Shown here piece after piece: positions 1 through 7,848 of a DNA stretch of 64,000 bases. Position numbers and translations under genes: made by a program. The notes under the pieces were generated by a model, which was not told where the DNA came from, did no database searches, and saw only the letters and a list, made by a program, of their open reading frames with translations. Origin of the DNA: UBA4738 sp002413305 (GTDB lineage: Bacteria; Actinomycetota; UBA4738); the NCBI GenBank assembly GCA_036847185.1, contig DAIUAM010000013.1:1-64000 (forward strand). Direction: 5' to 3'. Each line of letters starts with the position of its first letter. The stretch's first letter is position 1.

Positions 1-55
1 GCCACAGCGCCAAGGCGCGGCATCCGGTGAAGCGAGAACTGGAGGCGACCAAGCG

Positions 56-709
56 ATGAAGCTATTCCTCGACACCGCGAACCTCGACGAGATCCGTGAG
101 ATCAAGAAGTGGGGGGTCCTGGGTGGCCTGACGTCCAACCCGACCCTCATCGCAAGAGAGAACCCGACGAGCATCGAGGCGCACATGAAGGAGTTGTGCG
201 CGCTGGTCGACGGGCCGGTCTCCCTGGAGACGACGGCCGAGAAGGCCGGAGACATCTACGAGCAGGGCGTGAAGCTCGCCGCGGTCGCGCCGAACGCCGT
301 CGTGAAGGTCGCCATGACTCCCGACGGTCTGGAGGCCGGCAAGCGGCTGGTCGACGAGGGCACGCCCGTCAACGTGACCCTGTGCTTCTCGCCCGCCCAG
401 GCCATCCTGGCCGGCGAGATCGGCGCGACGTACATCTCGCCCTTCCTGGGTCGGGTCGACGACATCGCCAGCGACGGGATGTACCTGCTGCGTGAGATCT
501 GCGACGTCTACGAGGTCCAGGGCTACGACACGCTCGTCCTGGCAGCGTCCCTTCGTCATCCCATGCACGTGGTCGAAGCGGCGAAGGCGGGCGCCGACGT
601 GGCGACCATGCCGTACGACGTCTTCTCCAAGCTCGTGAAGCACCCACTGACCGACTCGGGGTTGGACAAGTTCTTGAGTGATTGGAAGAAGCTCCAGCAG
701 GAGCTCTGA
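56..709 (+). CDS. fsa: Fructose-6-phosphate aldolase / small transaldolase
   Basis: A class I aldolase of the small transaldolase (TalC/FSA) family, which makes or splits fructose-6-phosphate-type sugars through a lysine Schiff base in the cytosol. The 217-residue length matches the family (about 215-220). The N-terminus has the family signature MKLFLDTANLDEI, followed by TSNPTL at 26-31. Lys84 in NAVVKVAMTPDG is the expected Schiff-base lysine. The ATG at 56 follows a GGAGG-like ribosome site. rho starts 11 bases after the stop, so the two genes may be co-transcribed. Whether it acts as aldolase or as true transaldolase cannot be settled from sequence alone. Nothing can be called in bases 1-55. 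Confidence 0.9.
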   Translation: MKLFLDTANLDEIREIKKWGVLGGLTSNPTLIARENPTSIEAHMKELCALVDGPVSLETTAEKAGDIYEQGVKLAAVAPNAVVKVAMTPDGLEAGKRLVDEGTPVNVTLCFSPAQAILAGEIGATYISPFLGRVDDIASDGMYLLREICDVYEVQGYDTLVLAASLRHPMHVVEAAKAGADVATMPYDVFSKLVKHPLTDSGLDKFLSDWKKLQQEL

Positions 710-720
710 GGATAGGAGCA

Positions 721-2556
721 ATGAACGTGGAATCGGGCACGCTCGAGAAGTCGGCCCTTCAGGGGAAGGTTCTCCCCGAACTCCAGCAGATCGCGGAATC
801 GCTGGGCGTCACGGGCCACCAGAAATTGAAGAAGGGCGACCTGATCGACGCCATCGTCGCGAAAGCTTCGGCCGACGGCGCAGGCGCCCCCGTCTCGACC
901 GAGGACGGAGGCGACGCGCCGGCCGGGGCCTCGAAGCGAGGCAACGGGGGGCCGGTCGCCGCCGCTGAGGTCAGCGCCACCGCGGACGCCGCGCCCGAAC
1001 CCGCCGAACGCGACGGCGAGCAGTCTCCGCCGGCGTCGGGAGCATCCGAGGCCTCGGAGGCCTCGGATCCGGCTGCCGTGAACGGGAATGCCGCCGCCGA
1101 GCCCCGTGGCTCAGGGGAGGACTCCGGCCAGGAGGCCGGACCGGGGAACGAATCGGACGACGGCGGGCGGCCGCAGAACCAGGGCCGCCGCAACCAGGGT
1201 TCGAATCAGGGCCAGGGCGAGAACCGCCAGGGAGGCGAGAACCCGCGCCGCGAAGTCCAGGGCCAGCAGGGCCAGGGACCGGGCGGCGGTGGGACCGCCA
1301 CCATGGAGCGCCAGGGGGACCGCTCCCCGGGCGATCGGGGCCCGCGCGACCGGCGGCTGTCCCGCGAGGAGCGCCGCCGCCAGCGCGAGGAACGCCGCCA
1401 GCGCGAGTTGCAGGATCGCGAAGAGGAGCTCGCCAACGCGCCGGTTCGCACCGGCGTCCTCGACGTGCTCCCGGAAGGCTACGGGTTCCTTCGGACCACC
1501 GGCTACCTGCCGGGCCCGGGCGACGTGTACGTCTCGCTCAGCCAGATCCGCCGGTTCGGCCTGCGCCGAGGCGACGAGATCACCGGGGCGGTGCGTTCGC
1601 CACGGGACAACGAGAAGTACCCGGCGCTGCTGCGGGTCGACACGGTGGCCGGGACCGATCCGGAGACGGCGCGACAGCGGCCGGACTTCGACAAGCTGAC
1701 CCCGCTGTTCCCGGAGGAGCGGTACCGCCTGGAGCACGACCCGAAGGGGATCGCCGAGCGGATCATCGACCTCATCGCCCCCATCGGGAAGGGCCAGCGC
1801 GGCATGGTGGTCTCGCCGCCGAAGGCCGGGAAGACCACGGTCCTGAAGCAGATCGCCGGCGGCATCCTCGCCTCCGATCCGGACTCGCACGTGATCATCC
1901 TGCTGGTCGACGAACGGCCGGAGGAGGTCACGGACTGGCAGCGGACCGTTCCGGCGTCGGAAGTCGTCTACTCCACGTTCGACAAACCGGCCGACCAGCA
2001 CACGCAGGTCACGGAGCTGGTGCTGGAGCGGGCGAAGCGACTGGTCGAACAAGGCAAGGACGTGGTGATCCTGCTGGACTCGATCACCCGGCTGGCCCGG
2101 GCCTACAACCTGGCCGCGCCGGCGTCGGGCCGCATCCTGTCGGGCGGTGTCGACTCCACGGCGCTGTACCCGCCGAAGCGGTTCTTCGGCGCCGCGCGGA
2201 ACCTCGAGGAGGGCGGCTCGCTCACCATCATCGCGTCTGCCCTGGTCGAGACCGGCTCCCGGATGGACGAGGTCATCTTCGAGGAGTTCAAGGGCACCGG
2301 GAACTGGGAGATCCGGCTGGACCGGTCGCTCTCCGAGAAGCGGATGTTCCCGGCGCTGAACATCGAAGCCAGCGGCACCCGGAAAGAGGAGCGCCTCATG
2401 CCGACCGAGGAGCTCGCGCTGGCGTGGCGGCTGCGTCGCGTGCTGCACGCCCTCGACCCGGCCGCCTCACTCGAGCTGCTCATCGACAAGATGCGTGTCA
2501 CCAAGTCGAACGAGCAGTTCCTCCGGGAGATCTCGAAGGCCCCAGTGGGCGACTGA
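721..2556 (+). CDS. rho: Transcription termination factor Rho
   Basis: Hexameric RNA helicase that ends transcription. Of 611 residues, about 10-50 are the Rho N-terminal helical domain. About 55-235 are a low-complexity insert, first Ala/Glu/Asp-rich, then Gln/Asn/Gly/Arg-rich and strongly basic (RLSREERRRQREERR). About 240-320 are the cold-shock RNA-binding domain, with EGYGFLRTTGYLPGPGDVYV. The ATPase core carries the P-loop SPPKAGKTTVL (about 364-374) and Walker B VVILLDSITRLARAYN (about 447-462). I chose ATG 721 because GAGGATAGGAG sits just upstream and the protein then starts at the Rho N-domain; an in-frame ATG at 682 lies inside the aldolase gene. The long insert is typical of actinobacterial Rho and makes it far longer than E. 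coli Rho (419). Confidence 0.97.
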   Translation: MNVESGTLEKSALQGKVLPELQQIAESLGVTGHQKLKKGDLIDAIVAKASADGAGAPVSTEDGGDAPAGASKRGNGGPVAAAEVSATADAAPEPAERDGEQSPPASGASEASEASDPAAVNGNAAAEPRGSGEDSGQEAGPGNESDDGGRPQNQGRRNQGSNQGQGENRQGGENPRREVQGQQGQGPGGGGTATMERQGDRSPGDRGPRDRRLSREERRRQREERRQRELQDREEELANAPVRTGVLDVLPEGYGFLRTTGYLPGPGDVYVSLSQIRRFGLRRGDEITGAVRSPRDNEKYPALLRVDTVAGTDPETARQRPDFDKLTPLFPEERYRLEHDPKGIAERIIDLIAPIGKGQRGMVVSPPKAGKTTVLKQIAGGILASDPDSHVIILLVDERPEEVTDWQRTVPASEVVYSTFDKPADQHTQVTELVLERAKRLVEQGKDVVILLDSITRLARAYNLAAPASGRILSGGVDSTALYPPKRFFGAARNLEEGGSLTIIASALVETGSRMDEVIFEEFKGTGNWEIRLDRSLSEKRMFPALNIEASGTRKEERLMPTEELALAWRLRRVLHALDPAASLELLIDKMRVTKSNEQFLREISKAPVGD

Positions 2557-2581
2557 CGAGACGCTGAGGAGGAGGGGAAGG

Positions 2582-2806
2582 ATGGCGGGCTGGGGAGACG
2601 ACCCGATCATGGCGGAGCTCCAGGCCGCTCTGGCCGACGGCTGGACCCCGGTCGCCGTGAAGGACGAACGGGACAGCACCGGCACCAGCTTCGACGTCGT
2701 CACGGTCGAGAGGGCCAGCGAGTCGAAGGATTTCCGCAGTGACCACCTGGCCTTCCACCGGTACGTCGAGGGCCTGATGGAGGACCATGGGCTGAGCTAC
2801 TCCTGA
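2582..2806 (+). CDS. Small conserved hypothetical protein
   Basis: A 74-residue soluble, acidic protein that I do not recognise. It has no Cys, no membrane segment and no signal peptide; it reads MAGWGDDPIMAELQAAL at the start and ends in a predicted helix (HRYVEGLMEDHGLSYS). ATG 2582 follows a very strong ribosome site (GAGGAGGAGGGGAAGG). It lies between rho and rpmE with short gaps of 25 and 56 bases, so it is probably part of the rho–rpmE transcription unit. A longer frame beginning at 2495 overlaps rho and is not needed. Confidence 0.7.
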   Translation: MAGWGDDPIMAELQAALADGWTPVAVKDERDSTGTSFDVVTVERASESKDFRSDHLAFHRYVEGLMEDHGLSYS

Positions 2807-2862
2807 CTCCCAAGGGCGGCGCCCGGAGCCCGAGGAATAGCCGAAGGTTGAAAGGTAGTGAG

Positions 2863-3078
2863 ATGAGAGAAGGAATCCACCCCGAATACGTCACCGCCAC
2901 GGTCCGGTGCTCGTGCGGCAACACGTTCGAGACCCGGTCCACGAAGTCGGACATCCGCGTCGAGCTGTGTTCGGCGTGCCACCCCTTCTACACGGGCAAG
3001 CAGAAGCTCGTGGACACGGGGGGACGGGTCGAACGGTTCCAGCGCCGGTACGGTCAGCGGACTGGCACCGCGCGGTAG
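2863..3078 (+). CDS. rpmE: 50S ribosomal protein L31 (bL31), zinc-binding form
   Basis: Ribosomal protein bL31 of 71 residues. It begins MREGIHPEYVTATVRCSCGN, the family start, and keeps the four-ligand zinc pattern CSCG...ELCSACHPFYTGKQ, so it is the C+ (zinc) form rather than the zinc-free paralogue. ATG 2863 is preceded by AAAGG at suitable spacing; an upstream in-frame ATG at 2848 would add MKGSE and lacks a better site. The rho–rpmE–prfA order is the usual actinobacterial one. Confidence 0.95.
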   Translation: MREGIHPEYVTATVRCSCGNTFETRSTKSDIRVELCSACHPFYTGKQKLVDTGGRVERFQRRYGQRTGTAR

Positions 3079-3140
3079 CCTCGACCACGCGGCTGCGGGC
3101 GGCGGGAACGCGATCCTCCCAGGCGGGAGCTGATGAGGGC

Positions 3141-4022
3141 ATGCCCGTCCCGGACCACTTCTACGGCGGGCAGGCAGTCATCGAGGGCGTGATGATGCGC
3201 GGCCGCAACGACTGGGCCATCGCCGTCCGTCGCCCCGACGGTTCGATCCACGTCGAGACGCACGAGGTCCGCTCGATCAGCCGCCGGTTGCGCCTCCTGA
3301 GCAAGCCCGGCCTCCGAGGGATCCTCGCGCTGGGACAGACGCTCTCCATCGGCGTTCGCGCGCTGACCGTCTCCGCGAACCAGTCGGTCCCCGAGGAGGA
3401 TCAGCTCACCCCGAGGCAGATCGGTCTCTCCATGGCGTTGGCGTTCGTGCTGTTCATCGCCGTCTTCGTCGTGGGCCCATTCCTCGGTTTCCGCCTCCTC
3501 CGGCACCACGTCGCGTCCAGCCTGACCAGGGCGCTGCTCGAGGGGGTCTTCCGGGTAGCGCTGTTCCTTGGCTACCTGGCGGCGATCGGGCGGGCCAAGG
3601 AGGTCCGGCGCGTCTTCGAATACCACGGTGCCGAACACAAGACCATCGCCGCATACGAACACGAGGCGCCGCTGGACCCGGAGTCGGTCGGGCGCTTCTC
3701 GACCCTCCACGTCCGGTGCGGGACGAACTTCCTCCTGATCGTGCTGATCCTCTCGATCTTCGTCTACGCCGCCTTCGGCAACCACGGCCTTTGGTGGGGC
3801 ATCGGGCTTCGCGTGGTGACCATCCCCGTCATCGCGGGCCTCTCCTACGAGCTGCTGCGGCTCGGGGCGCGGTACGGGCGATCGCCCGTCATGCGCGCGG
3901 TCATGGCTCCGGGTCTGTGGCTGCAGAGGATCACCACCCGGCCGCCGGATCGCGCCGAGATCGAGGTGGCCATCGCGTCGTTCCAAGCTCTGCGGGCCCG
4001 GGAAGCCGGGAGGGCCGGCTGA
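3141..4022 (+). CDS. DUF1385 family membrane protein (YqhQ-like)
   Basis: A 293-residue polytopic membrane protein of the DUF1385/YqhQ family. The diagnostic N-terminus YGGQAVIEGVMMRG is present at about residues 8-21. The EYHGAEHKTIAAYE and STLHVRCGTNFL motifs at about 160-200 carry the conserved His, Glu and Cys. Hydrophobic segments lie at about 100-125, 145-160 and 195-250. The biochemical function is not established. The gene commonly sits between rpmE and prfA in several Gram-positive lineages, as here. ATG 3141 was chosen because the protein then starts just before the YGGQA motif; the longer open frame from 2907 overlaps rpmE. Confidence 0.85.
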   Translation: MPVPDHFYGGQAVIEGVMMRGRNDWAIAVRRPDGSIHVETHEVRSISRRLRLLSKPGLRGILALGQTLSIGVRALTVSANQSVPEEDQLTPRQIGLSMALAFVLFIAVFVVGPFLGFRLLRHHVASSLTRALLEGVFRVALFLGYLAAIGRAKEVRRVFEYHGAEHKTIAAYEHEAPLDPESVGRFSTLHVRCGTNFLLIVLILSIFVYAAFGNHGLWWGIGLRVVTIPVIAGLSYELLRLGARYGRSPVMRAVMAPGLWLQRITTRPPDRAEIEVAIASFQALRAREAGRAG

Positions 4023-4081
4023 GGCCGGCGAGCGTCACGGGACAGGCCGAACCGCTTCCCGCCGAAACCGGGCGGATGTAC

Positions 4082-4109
4082 TTGAAACGACGGTCCCCGT
4101 CACTACAGT
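4082..4109 (+). promoter_or_regulatory. Predicted promoter of the DivIVA gene
   Basis: A -35 box TTGAAA (4082-4087) and a -10 box TACAGT (4104-4109) are separated by 16 bases. The predicted start near 4116 gives a 40-base leader with a GAGAGGGTGAT ribosome site before GTG 4156. The assignment rests on consensus match only. Confidence 0.5.
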
Positions 4110-4155
4110 GAAAGCGCGGTCCCGCCGATGCTCTTCTCCGAGAGGGTGATCCATC

Positions 4156-5121
4156 GTGGCGTCCACGGAATCCCGGCTGGAGGCCGAAGCTTCTGTCATT
4201 CGAGCCGCCGACATCGCCGCCCAGCGCTTCACCGTGGGCCGGAAGGGCTACGAGCAGGACGAGGTCCGCGCCTACCTCCGGTCGCTGGCCGAGACCGTCA
4301 GCCGGCTGCAGGGCGAGGTCGACTGGTATCGTGCCCGGGGCGAACACATCGAACGCCGCAGCGGGGAAGCGCAGGAGGACGCGTACACGCGCCTGTCCCG
4401 CAGTTTCACCGAGGTGGTCCGCGCGGCGGACGACGCCGCCAAGCGCGTGCTCGCCTCCGCGGAAGAGGAAGGCCGCCTGACGATCGCCTCCGTGCGCGAC
4501 CGGACGAACGCGATGGTGGTCCAGGCGCAGGAGGACGCCGAGTCGATCCTCACCGCCGCCCGCGAAGAGGCAGGCGGGCTGGTCCAGGAGGCACGGGAGC
4601 TTCGGGACGCCGCAGATCGCGCCCTGAACGAAGCTGAGGCCGCGCGGCGGACCGTGGAGGCCGCTCGCGAAGCAGCGGAGCCCGCTCCTCAACCTGCACA
4701 GAATGTGGGGTCGTTCAGCCCGCCCGAAGACTGGAAGGATGCGATCTGGGCGAGTCCCGGCTCCGCCGCGCCGGACGAGCCAGAGGCGGTCCCACCGAAC
4801 GGGGTCGAGCCTGCGGACGGATCCGCGTCGGACTCACCGGAGGACGACGCCTCGCCGGCGCCCACCGCATCGGCCCCGCTCGAGGCGCCTCCATCGGCCG
4901 AGACTCCATCGGGGGACGGTGAGGAACTGCCCTCGATGTTCGTCTCCGACGACTCGTTCTGGGCCGCGGACGACCTCCCGGTCCCCGCGCACGACGAGCC
5001 GTGGGCGTCGAACGGCCACGCGGTCGCGCCGGGCCCGAACCCAAGCCCCGTCGAACCGGAGGACCTCGATCTGAAGCTCGACGGGTCGCTCTTCGACCTG
5101 TTCGAGGACCCCGAGGACTAA
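4156..5121 (+). CDS. DivIVA-domain coiled-coil protein
   Basis: A 321-residue protein with an N-terminal DivIVA/Wag31-type module. RFTVGRKGYEQDEVRAYL at about 23-40 matches the membrane-curvature-binding DivIVA segment, and a long coiled coil follows to about residue 175 (SFTEVVRAADDAAKRVLASA and later heptads). The C-terminal half, about 180-321, is acidic and rich in Pro, Ala, Ser and Asp, hence probably disordered. DivIVA proteins mark poles and septa and organise wall growth in actinobacteria. The gene is separated from the usual dcw-linked divIVA locus, so it may be a secondary family member. The start is GTG 4156 with a good ribosome site. Confidence 0.82.
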   Translation: MASTESRLEAEASVIRAADIAAQRFTVGRKGYEQDEVRAYLRSLAETVSRLQGEVDWYRARGEHIERRSGEAQEDAYTRLSRSFTEVVRAADDAAKRVLASAEEEGRLTIASVRDRTNAMVVQAQEDAESILTAAREEAGGLVQEARELRDAADRALNEAEAARRTVEAAREAAEPAPQPAQNVGSFSPPEDWKDAIWASPGSAAPDEPEAVPPNGVEPADGSASDSPEDDASPAPTASAPLEAPPSAETPSGDGEELPSMFVSDDSFWAADDLPVPAHDEPWASNGHAVAPGPNPSPVEPEDLDLKLDGSLFDLFEDPED

Positions 5122-5140
5122 AAGACCGAGGCCCGGCGGC

Positions 5141-5146
5141 CATAAT
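5141..5146 (+). promoter_or_regulatory. -10 box of a leaderless prfA transcript
   Basis: CATAAT lies nine bases before the prfA ATG at 5156, and there is no Shine-Dalgarno sequence. This is the arrangement expected for a leaderless transcript. Confidence 0.45.
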
Positions 5147-5155
5147 GGCCGAGTC

Positions 5156-6235
5156 ATGCGCGAACGTCTCCAGGAGATCGAACAGGCCTACGAGGACCTG
5201 ACCCGCGAGCTCGGCAACCCCGAGGTCGCGTCCGACCCCGCCCGGCTCCGCGAGCTCGGCAAGCGCCATTCGGACCTTCAAGAGATCGTGACCCCGTACC
5301 GGGCCTATCGCGAGGCGCTCCGCCAGGCCGAGGAGGCGCGGACGCTGGCCAAGGATGAACAAGACCCCGAGATGCAGCGGTACCTCCGGCAGGAGGAGAC
5401 GGCCGCCGAGCGGAGGGCCGCCGATCTGCAGTCGGAGCTGGAGGTCCTGCTGCTCCCGAAGGACCCCAACGACGCGAAGAACGTGGTGCTGGAGATCCGG
5501 GCCGGCACCGGTGGACAGGAGGCCGCCCTGTTCGCGGCGGATCTGTTCGAGATGTACCGGCGGTACGCCGAACGACGCCGGTGGAAGACCGACGTGCTCT
5601 CCTCCAGCCCCACGGACCTCGGCGGCTTCAAGGAGGTCGTGCTGGAGGTGAGGGGCAAGGGCGCGTATTCGAGGCTGAAGTTCGAGTCCGGTGTGCACCG
5701 CGTCCAGCGGATCCCGGTCACGGAGTCGGGGGGTCGCATCCAGACGTCCACGGCAACGGCGGCGGTGCTCCCGGAGGCCGAAGAGGTCGACGTCGAACTC
5801 GATCCGAACGACCTGGACATCGACGTGTTCCGTTCGTCCGGCCCCGGAGGGCAGAGCGTCAACACCACGGACTCGGCCGTACGGATCACCCACCGGCCGA
5901 CGGGGATCGTCGTGTCGGTCCAGGAAGAACGGTCCCAGCTGCAGAACAAGGAGAAGGCCATGCGGTATCTGCGGTCGCGCCTGCTGAAGCTGGCTCAGGA
6001 CGAACAGCACCGCAGCGAAGCGGCCGACCGGAAGGCTCAGGTCGGGTGGGGAGAGCGTTCGGAGAAGATACGGACGTACAACTACCCGCAGAACCGGGTC
6101 ACCGACCACCGCATCGAGGGGCTTTCAGTCCACAACCTGCCGGCGGTGTTGGAGGGTGACCTCGACCGGTTCGTCGATGCGCTGACGGACGCCGAACGGC
6201 GGGCGCAGCTCGCCGACGAGCAGCGCCCGGGATGA
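5156..6235 (+). CDS. prfA: Peptide chain release factor 1
   Basis: RF1, which reads UAA and UAG and triggers peptide release. The 359 residues match the family. The stop-codon discriminator is the RF1-type PVT at 187-189 (RIPVTESGGR). The catalytic GGQ loop is SSGPGGQSVNTTDSAVRITH at about 228-247, whose Gln is the target of PrmC, encoded next. The N-terminal coiled-coil domain and the C-terminal SEKIRTYNYPQNRVTDHR segment are intact. The stop overlaps the prmC start (ATGA), which implies translational coupling. Confidence 0.97.
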   Translation: MRERLQEIEQAYEDLTRELGNPEVASDPARLRELGKRHSDLQEIVTPYRAYREALRQAEEARTLAKDEQDPEMQRYLRQEETAAERRAADLQSELEVLLLPKDPNDAKNVVLEIRAGTGGQEAALFAADLFEMYRRYAERRRWKTDVLSSSPTDLGGFKEVVLEVRGKGAYSRLKFESGVHRVQRIPVTESGGRIQTSTATAAVLPEAEEVDVELDPNDLDIDVFRSSGPGGQSVNTTDSAVRITHRPTGIVVSVQEERSQLQNKEKAMRYLRSRLLKLAQDEQHRSEAADRKAQVGWGERSEKIRTYNYPQNRVTDHRIEGLSVHNLPAVLEGDLDRFVDALTDAERRAQLADEQRPG

Positions 6236-7104
6236 CCGGCACCTCACCCACCATGCGCCCGTCCGACGTGGTCCGACGGTCGGCGGAGTTCCTTCGTCAC
6301 CACGACGTCGAGAGCCCGCGCGAGACGGCCGAAGCGCTCCTCATCTACTTCCTGGGTACGGATCGGGCCGGCCTTTACGCCCTGGACGAGGGACTGGACA
6401 CACGCACGGCTCGCCTGTTCGGACGGGCCCTGTGTCAGCGCTGCCACGGCATCCCGGTGCAGTACCTGACCGGCGAGCAGCAGTTCATGGACCTGGTCCT
6501 GGGCGTCGCGCCCGGCGTGTTCATCCCCAGGCCGGAGACCGAAGGGCTGGTCGAAGTCGCCCTGGAGCTCTTGCGGCCTGTGACGAACCCGGTGGTCGTC
6601 GACGTCGGGACGGGGACGGGGGCCATCGCCCTGGCGATCGCGCACCGTCGTCCGGATGCCCGCGTGCTGGCGACGGACGTGTCGGAGGCGGCGGTGACGG
6701 TGGCCACGGCGAACGCGTCAAGGCACGATCTGGCGGTCGAGGTGCGCCGGGGCGATCTGCTCGAGCCGCTCGAGCCCGATCTGCGGGGCCGAGTGGACCT
6801 GTTGACCAGCAACCCTCCGTACCTCACGCGCGAGGTCTACGAGTCCCTCCCCGAGGAGGTGAGGGCAGAGCCGTACGAGGCCCTGGTCGGAGGGACCGAC
6901 CTGCATCACCGGCTGGCGTCGCTGGCCCCCGAGTGGCTGGTCCCCGGCGGATGGCTCGTCGTGGAGATCGGCGACGAGCAAGGACCGGAAGTTCGGGCCC
7001 TCTTCGAAGAACGGCTGGACGAGGTCGCCGTCGTGGCCGACCTGGCCGGCCGGGATCGCGTGGTGCGGGGGCGCCTGCCGCTCGAACCACCGAGCGCCGG
7101 ATGA
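6232..7104 (+). CDS. prmC: Release factor glutamine methyltransferase
   Basis: SAM-dependent N5-glutamine methyltransferase that modifies the GGQ glutamine of release factors. In the 290 residues the SAM-binding motif VVDVGTGTGAIALAIA is at about 122-137 and the catalytic NPPY, in SNPPYLTREVYESLP, at about 194-197. FIPRPETEGLVE is the usual pre-motif I segment. It overlaps prfA by four bases and acts on its product. ATG 6232 is the coupled start; an internal ATG at 6253 is possible. Confidence 0.95.
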   Translation: MTGTSPTMRPSDVVRRSAEFLRHHDVESPRETAEALLIYFLGTDRAGLYALDEGLDTRTARLFGRALCQRCHGIPVQYLTGEQQFMDLVLGVAPGVFIPRPETEGLVEVALELLRPVTNPVVVDVGTGTGAIALAIAHRRPDARVLATDVSEAAVTVATANASRHDLAVEVRRGDLLEPLEPDLRGRVDLLTSNPPYLTREVYESLPEEVRAEPYEALVGGTDLHHRLASLAPEWLVPGGWLVVEIGDEQGPEVRALFEERLDEVAVVADLAGRDRVVRGRLPLEPPSAG

Positions 7105-7120
7105 TCCGTTCTGCGGTCGG

Positions 7121-7837
7121 ATGAGCCGGGTCTATCCGCTCGATCCCACGGTTCCAGGGTCACTGGGGGTGGTCCGGCAGACCGAGGCGGTCGCCGCCGC
7201 GGTCGCCGCGATCCTTGCCGGCCGGCTGGTCGTGCTGCCGACGGAGACCGTGTACGGGATCGCCTGCCGGCCGGACGATCCGGCTGCAACGGCGAGGCTG
7301 TTCGCGGCGAAGGGCCGCCCCGCCGCCCTGAACCTGCCTGTCCTCGCCCCCGACGACGAGCAGGCCTGGCACGTGGCGGTCCCGGACGGCCGGGCTGTCG
7401 CGCTGGCCGGTGCCTTCTGGCCCGGGCCGCTCACACTCATCTTGCCCCGGACGGAGGCGAGCCGGGCCTGGGAGCTCGGTGAGCGGTCGGGAACGGTCGG
7501 CGTTCGCGTGCCGGACCATCCCATCGCGCGTGCCGTCCTGGCCGCGTCCGGTCCGGTGGCCGCGACCAGCGCGAACGTCTCCGGCCTGCCCCCGCTCACG
7601 GACGGCGCTGCCCTGGTCGAGGCGTTCGGCGACGCGGTCGATGTCTACCTGACCGTGCCGGCGGCCGACCCCATGGTCCGAGGCGCGAGCCCGAACGCGG
7701 CGTCGACCGTGGTGGACCTCACCGGACACGAACCGCGGGTGCTCCGGGAGGGCCCCGTCACCGCCGAGCAGCTTAGGACCGCACTTCGGACCACCGGCGA
7801 GGGCGGCGGCTCGGTGCCACCGGGAGGCACTCGCTAG
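7121..7837 (+). CDS. L-threonylcarbamoyladenylate synthase (Sua5/YrdC/YwlC family)
   Basis: Makes threonylcarbamoyl-AMP from threonine, bicarbonate and ATP for the t6A modification of tRNA. The 238-residue protein has one YrdC domain with LVVLPTETVYGIACRPDD at about 37-54, AKGRP (KxR motif) at about 65-69, and SGPVAATSANVSGLPP at about 143-158, and it lacks the extra C-terminal Sua5 domain. It starts at ATG 7121, 16 bases after prmC. The same neighbour order is found in mycobacteria. Its stop TAG lies inside the putative -10 box of the next gene. Confidence 0.92.
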   Translation: MSRVYPLDPTVPGSLGVVRQTEAVAAAVAAILAGRLVVLPTETVYGIACRPDDPAATARLFAAKGRPAALNLPVLAPDDEQAWHVAVPDGRAVALAGAFWPGPLTLILPRTEASRAWELGERSGTVGVRVPDHPIARAVLAASGPVAATSANVSGLPPLTDGAALVEAFGDAVDVYLTVPAADPMVRGASPNAASTVVDLTGHEPRVLREGPVTAEQLRTALRTTGEGGGSVPPGGTR

Positions 7838-7840
7838 ACT
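7835..7840 (+). promoter_or_regulatory. -10 box of a leaderless transcript (phosphatase–glyA)
   Basis: TAGACT ends eight bases before GTG 7849, and no ribosome site is visible. The same TAGACT box recurs before three other genes in this window. Confidence 0.45.
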
Positions 7841-7848
7841 GCTCCCCC

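Noticed and set aside
682..720. Rho start at ATG 682
   Set aside because: It lies inside the aldolase gene, adds 13 residues absent from Rho proteins, and lacks the strong ribosome site found before ATG 721.
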